Source: JBFWUM01 sp050247255 (lineage in GTDB: Bacteria; Acidobacteriota; Vicinamibacteria; Vicinamibacterales; UBA2999). Taken from it: DNA of 16,511 nucleotides. The first letter of the stretch is position 1, and each line of letters begins with the position of its first letter. The stretch is from positions 1 through 16,511 of the forward strand of contig JBFWUM010000068.1 in the NCBI GenBank assembly GCA_050247255.1, in the 5' to 3' direction. A program made the translations under genes and the position numbers. Under the pieces are notes generated by a model. The model had not been told where the DNA came from, ran no database searches, and was given only the letters and a program-made list of their open reading frames with translations. Shown here one piece after another: positions 14,413 to 16,511 of the stretch.

Positions 14413-16511
14413 ATGACCGCCAACGAGATCCGCCGCTCTTTCCTTCAGTACTTCGAGCGGCATGGCCACCGCATCGTCCCCAGCTCACCGCTCGTCCCGC
14501 ACGACGACCCGACCTTGCTGTTCACCAACGCCGGGATGAACCAGTTCAAGGACGCGCTGCTCGGGCGCGAGCAGCGCGAATACACGCGGGCGGCGACGGC
14601 GCAGAAGATCATGCGCGTGTCCGGCAAGCACAACGACCTCGAGAACGTCGGCCCGTCGTTCCGACACCACACCTTCTTCGAGATGCTCGGCAACTTCTCG
14701 TTCGGCGACTACTCCAGGCAGGAGGCGCTGCCATTTGCCTGGGAGGTGCTGACCGACGTCTGGAAGATGCCGAAGGACAAGTTCGTCGTGTCGATCTTCA
14801 AAGGGGCGAACGGGATCCCGCGCGACGACGAGGCGTACGAGATCTGGCGCAGGCTGGGCATCCCGTCCGACCGCATCATGGAGCTCGGCGAAGACGACAA
14901 CTTCTGGACGATGGGCGATACCGGGCCGTGCGGGCGATGCTCGGAGATCTACTTCGTCCGCGGCGGCACCGGCAGGGATCCCGAAATCGAGCTCTGGAAC
15001 AACGTGTTCATGGAGTTCGAGCGCAAGGCCGACGGCACACTGCATCCCCTGCCGGTGACTTCCATCGACACCGGCCTGGGACTGGAGCGCATTACCGCTG
15101 TCCTCCAGGGCAAGGACTCCAATTACGACACCGATCTCTTTACCCCGCTGTTCGCAGCCATCGGTGAGCGTACCGGAACCACCCATCGCGGCACGATGGC
15201 CCCGTCAGACATCTCGATGCGCGTCGTCGCCGATCACATGCGGGCGATGACCTTCCTGATCGCTGACGGCGTCGTCCCCTCGAACGAGTTCCGCGGCTAC
15301 GTGCTGCGCAAGATCATGCGGCGGGCCATGCGGCACGGGAAGCGGCTCGGGCTCGACCAGCCGTTCCTCCACTCGCTCGTGGGCGTCCTCGTGCGCGAGT
15401 TTGGCGACGCGTACCCGGAGCTCAAGAGTTCGCAGGCGACGATCGAACAGGTCATCCGGAGCGAGGAGGAGCGTTTCGGCGCCGTGCTGACCGGCGGGCT
15501 GCCCCGCCTCGAGGAGGCGCTCGATCGCGCCGCGGCCGGGGACAAGGTCCTTGCCGGCGAGGTCGCGTTTCGCCTCTACGACACGCACGGGCTGCCGCTC
15601 GACTTCATCGAGGACATGGTCGAAGACCGGAAGCTGATGTTCGACCGCGCCGGCTTCGAGCAGGCGATGGCGGGACAGCGCGAGAAGGCGCGCGCGAAGA
15701 GCAGCTTCAAGGTGGCCGCCGACGCGAAGCCATGGTCGGTGCCCGGGACAACGGCCTCGGATCTCAAGGCCATGGAGGACCTCTTCCGCGGGTATGAAGG
15801 GACCGAAACGCGGGCGCGCATCCGCGCGCTGTTCCGCGACACCCCGGAGGCCAACGAGTTCGTCCTCGAGTTGAAGGCCGGTGAGGAGGGCTTCGTCCTG
15901 CTCTCTGAAACGCCGTTTTACCTCGAAGCCGGCGGCCAGGTGTCCGACGTCGGCGAGATTGCCGCGCCACACGGCCTGGCCACGGTGCAGAGCGTCACGC
16001 GCTCACACCAGTTCGGGCCGCGGCTGCACGGGGTGCGCGTCACCGAAGGCTCGCTGGCCAAGGGGGACACCGTCTCGGCCCGCGTCGCCGCCGATGCCCG
16101 CGATGCCACCCGGCGCAATCACACCGCCACGCACCTGCTGCACGCGGCGTTGCGGGCGGTGCTCGGCCCGCACGTCAAGCAGGCCGGGTCGCTGGTGGCA
16201 CCGGACCGCCTCCGCTTCGACTTCGTGCACTTCTCACCGGTGACGCCGGAGCAGGTGCTCGAGATCGAGCGCATGGTCAACGAGCAGATCCTCCGCAACA
16301 CGCCGGTGCAGACCGAGGTCAAAGCGACGGCCGAGGCGATCGCCGCCGGGGCGATGGCGCTGTTCGGCGAGAAGTACGGCGACCGCGTGCGCGTCGTCTC
16401 GGTGCCGGGCTTCAGCACCGAGCTGTGCGGCGGCACGCACGTGCAGGCGACCGGCGACATCGGCCTCTTCGCCATCGACAGCGAGGGCGGCGTCGCTGCC
16501 GGCGTGCGCCG
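14413..16511 (+). CDS. alaS: Alanine--tRNA ligase, 3' end cut by the window
   Basis: This class II synthetase charges tRNA(Ala) and edits mischarged Ser and Gly. About 699 codons are visible of a family length near 880; the frame is open without interruption to the last base. The catalytic domain starts typically (NEIRRSFLQYFERHGH, SSPLVPHDDPTLLFTNAGM) and includes RVSGKHNDLENVG and SIDTGLGLERI. The tRNA-recognition region follows. The editing domain has its zinc ligands: HTATHLLH near 573-580 and CGGTH near 674-678. The C-terminal dimerisation domain is outside the window. The ATG is 5 bases after the recX stop with only a weak GGCGGA before it, so it is probably co-transcribed with pilT and recX. 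Confidence 0.97.
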   Translation, partial: MTANEIRRSFLQYFERHGHRIVPSSPLVPHDDPTLLFTNAGMNQFKDALLGREQREYTRAATAQKIMRVSGKHNDLENVGPSFRHHTFFEMLGNFSFGDYSRQEALPFAWEVLTDVWKMPKDKFVVSIFKGANGIPRDDEAYEIWRRLGIPSDRIMELGEDDNFWTMGDTGPCGRCSEIYFVRGGTGRDPEIELWNNVFMEFERKADGTLHPLPVTSIDTGLGLERITAVLQGKDSNYDTDLFTPLFAAIGERTGTTHRGTMAPSDISMRVVADHMRAMTFLIADGVVPSNEFRGYVLRKIMRRAMRHGKRLGLDQPFLHSLVGVLVREFGDAYPELKSSQATIEQVIRSEEERFGAVLTGGLPRLEEALDRAAAGDKVLAGEVAFRLYDTHGLPLDFIEDMVEDRKLMFDRAGFEQAMAGQREKARAKSSFKVAADAKPWSVPGTTASDLKAMEDLFRGYEGTETRARIRALFRDTPEANEFVLELKAGEEGFVLLSETPFYLEAGGQVSDVGEIAAPHGLATVQSVTRSHQFGPRLHGVRVTEGSLAKGDTVSARVAADARDATRRNHTATHLLHAALRAVLGPHVKQAGSLVAPDRLRFDFVHFSPVTPEQVLEIERMVNEQILRNTPVQTEVKATAEAIAAGAMALFGEKYGDRVRVVSVPGFSTELCGGTHVQATGDIGLFAIDSEGGVAAGVR

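Overview
The window is high-G+C bacterial chromosome (third codon positions are strongly G/C), densely coded and without rRNA, tRNA, CRISPR or transposase genes. The combination of a BlaI repressor with a membrane M56 peptidase, a DUF5916 outer-membrane protein with a family-9-like N-terminus, a soluble Ser/Thr kinase, a stand-alone PilT, and GC-rich intergenic palindromes suggests a Gram-negative acidobacterium, possibly of the Vicinamibacteria type. That placement is inferred from gene content and has not been tested by phylogeny.

Layout. (1) Positions 5-4883 hold a tight plus-strand run: hrcA, grpE, dnaJ, prmA and an exported M24 Xaa-Pro peptidase, with gaps of 0-6 bases or 4-base overlaps. 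This is the heat-shock cluster known from many bacteria, but dnaK is absent between grpE and dnaJ. (2) Positions 5004-5658 hold a compositionally different GxxExxY gene, followed by a 195-base nested palindrome that folds like a cloverleaf. (3) Positions 5659-7413 hold rsmE (minus strand) and a Ser/Thr protein kinase (plus strand), whose start codons are only 12 bases apart. rsmE often follows prmA in the ancestral cluster, so here it looks displaced and inverted. (4) Positions 7412-8542 hold an inverted array of 7-base repeats, the branched-chain aminotransferase ilvE and its terminator. (5) Positions 8543-12779 hold the most unusual part: a BlaI-type repressor, a BlaR1-like M56 metallopeptidase whose predicted periplasmic part is ankyrin repeats rather than a penicillin-binding sensor, and a DUF5916 outer-membrane protein. 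(6) Positions 12799-16511 hold pilT, recX and the first 699 codons of alaS, packed end to start.

How the genes may work together. HrcA represses chaperone genes, GrpE and DnaJ serve DnaK (encoded elsewhere), and PrmA and RsmE modify the ribosome. The BlaI/M56 pair is a complete repressor-plus-antirepressor module. By family precedent, a signal at the periplasmic ankyrin domain would activate the cytoplasmic zinc protease, which would inactivate the BlaI-type repressor. The DUF5916 gene may be under its control, but that link rests only on position. No wholly new multi-gene system can be proved from this sequence. The best candidates for follow-up are the M56-ankyrin sensor module and the nested palindrome beside the GxxExxY gene.
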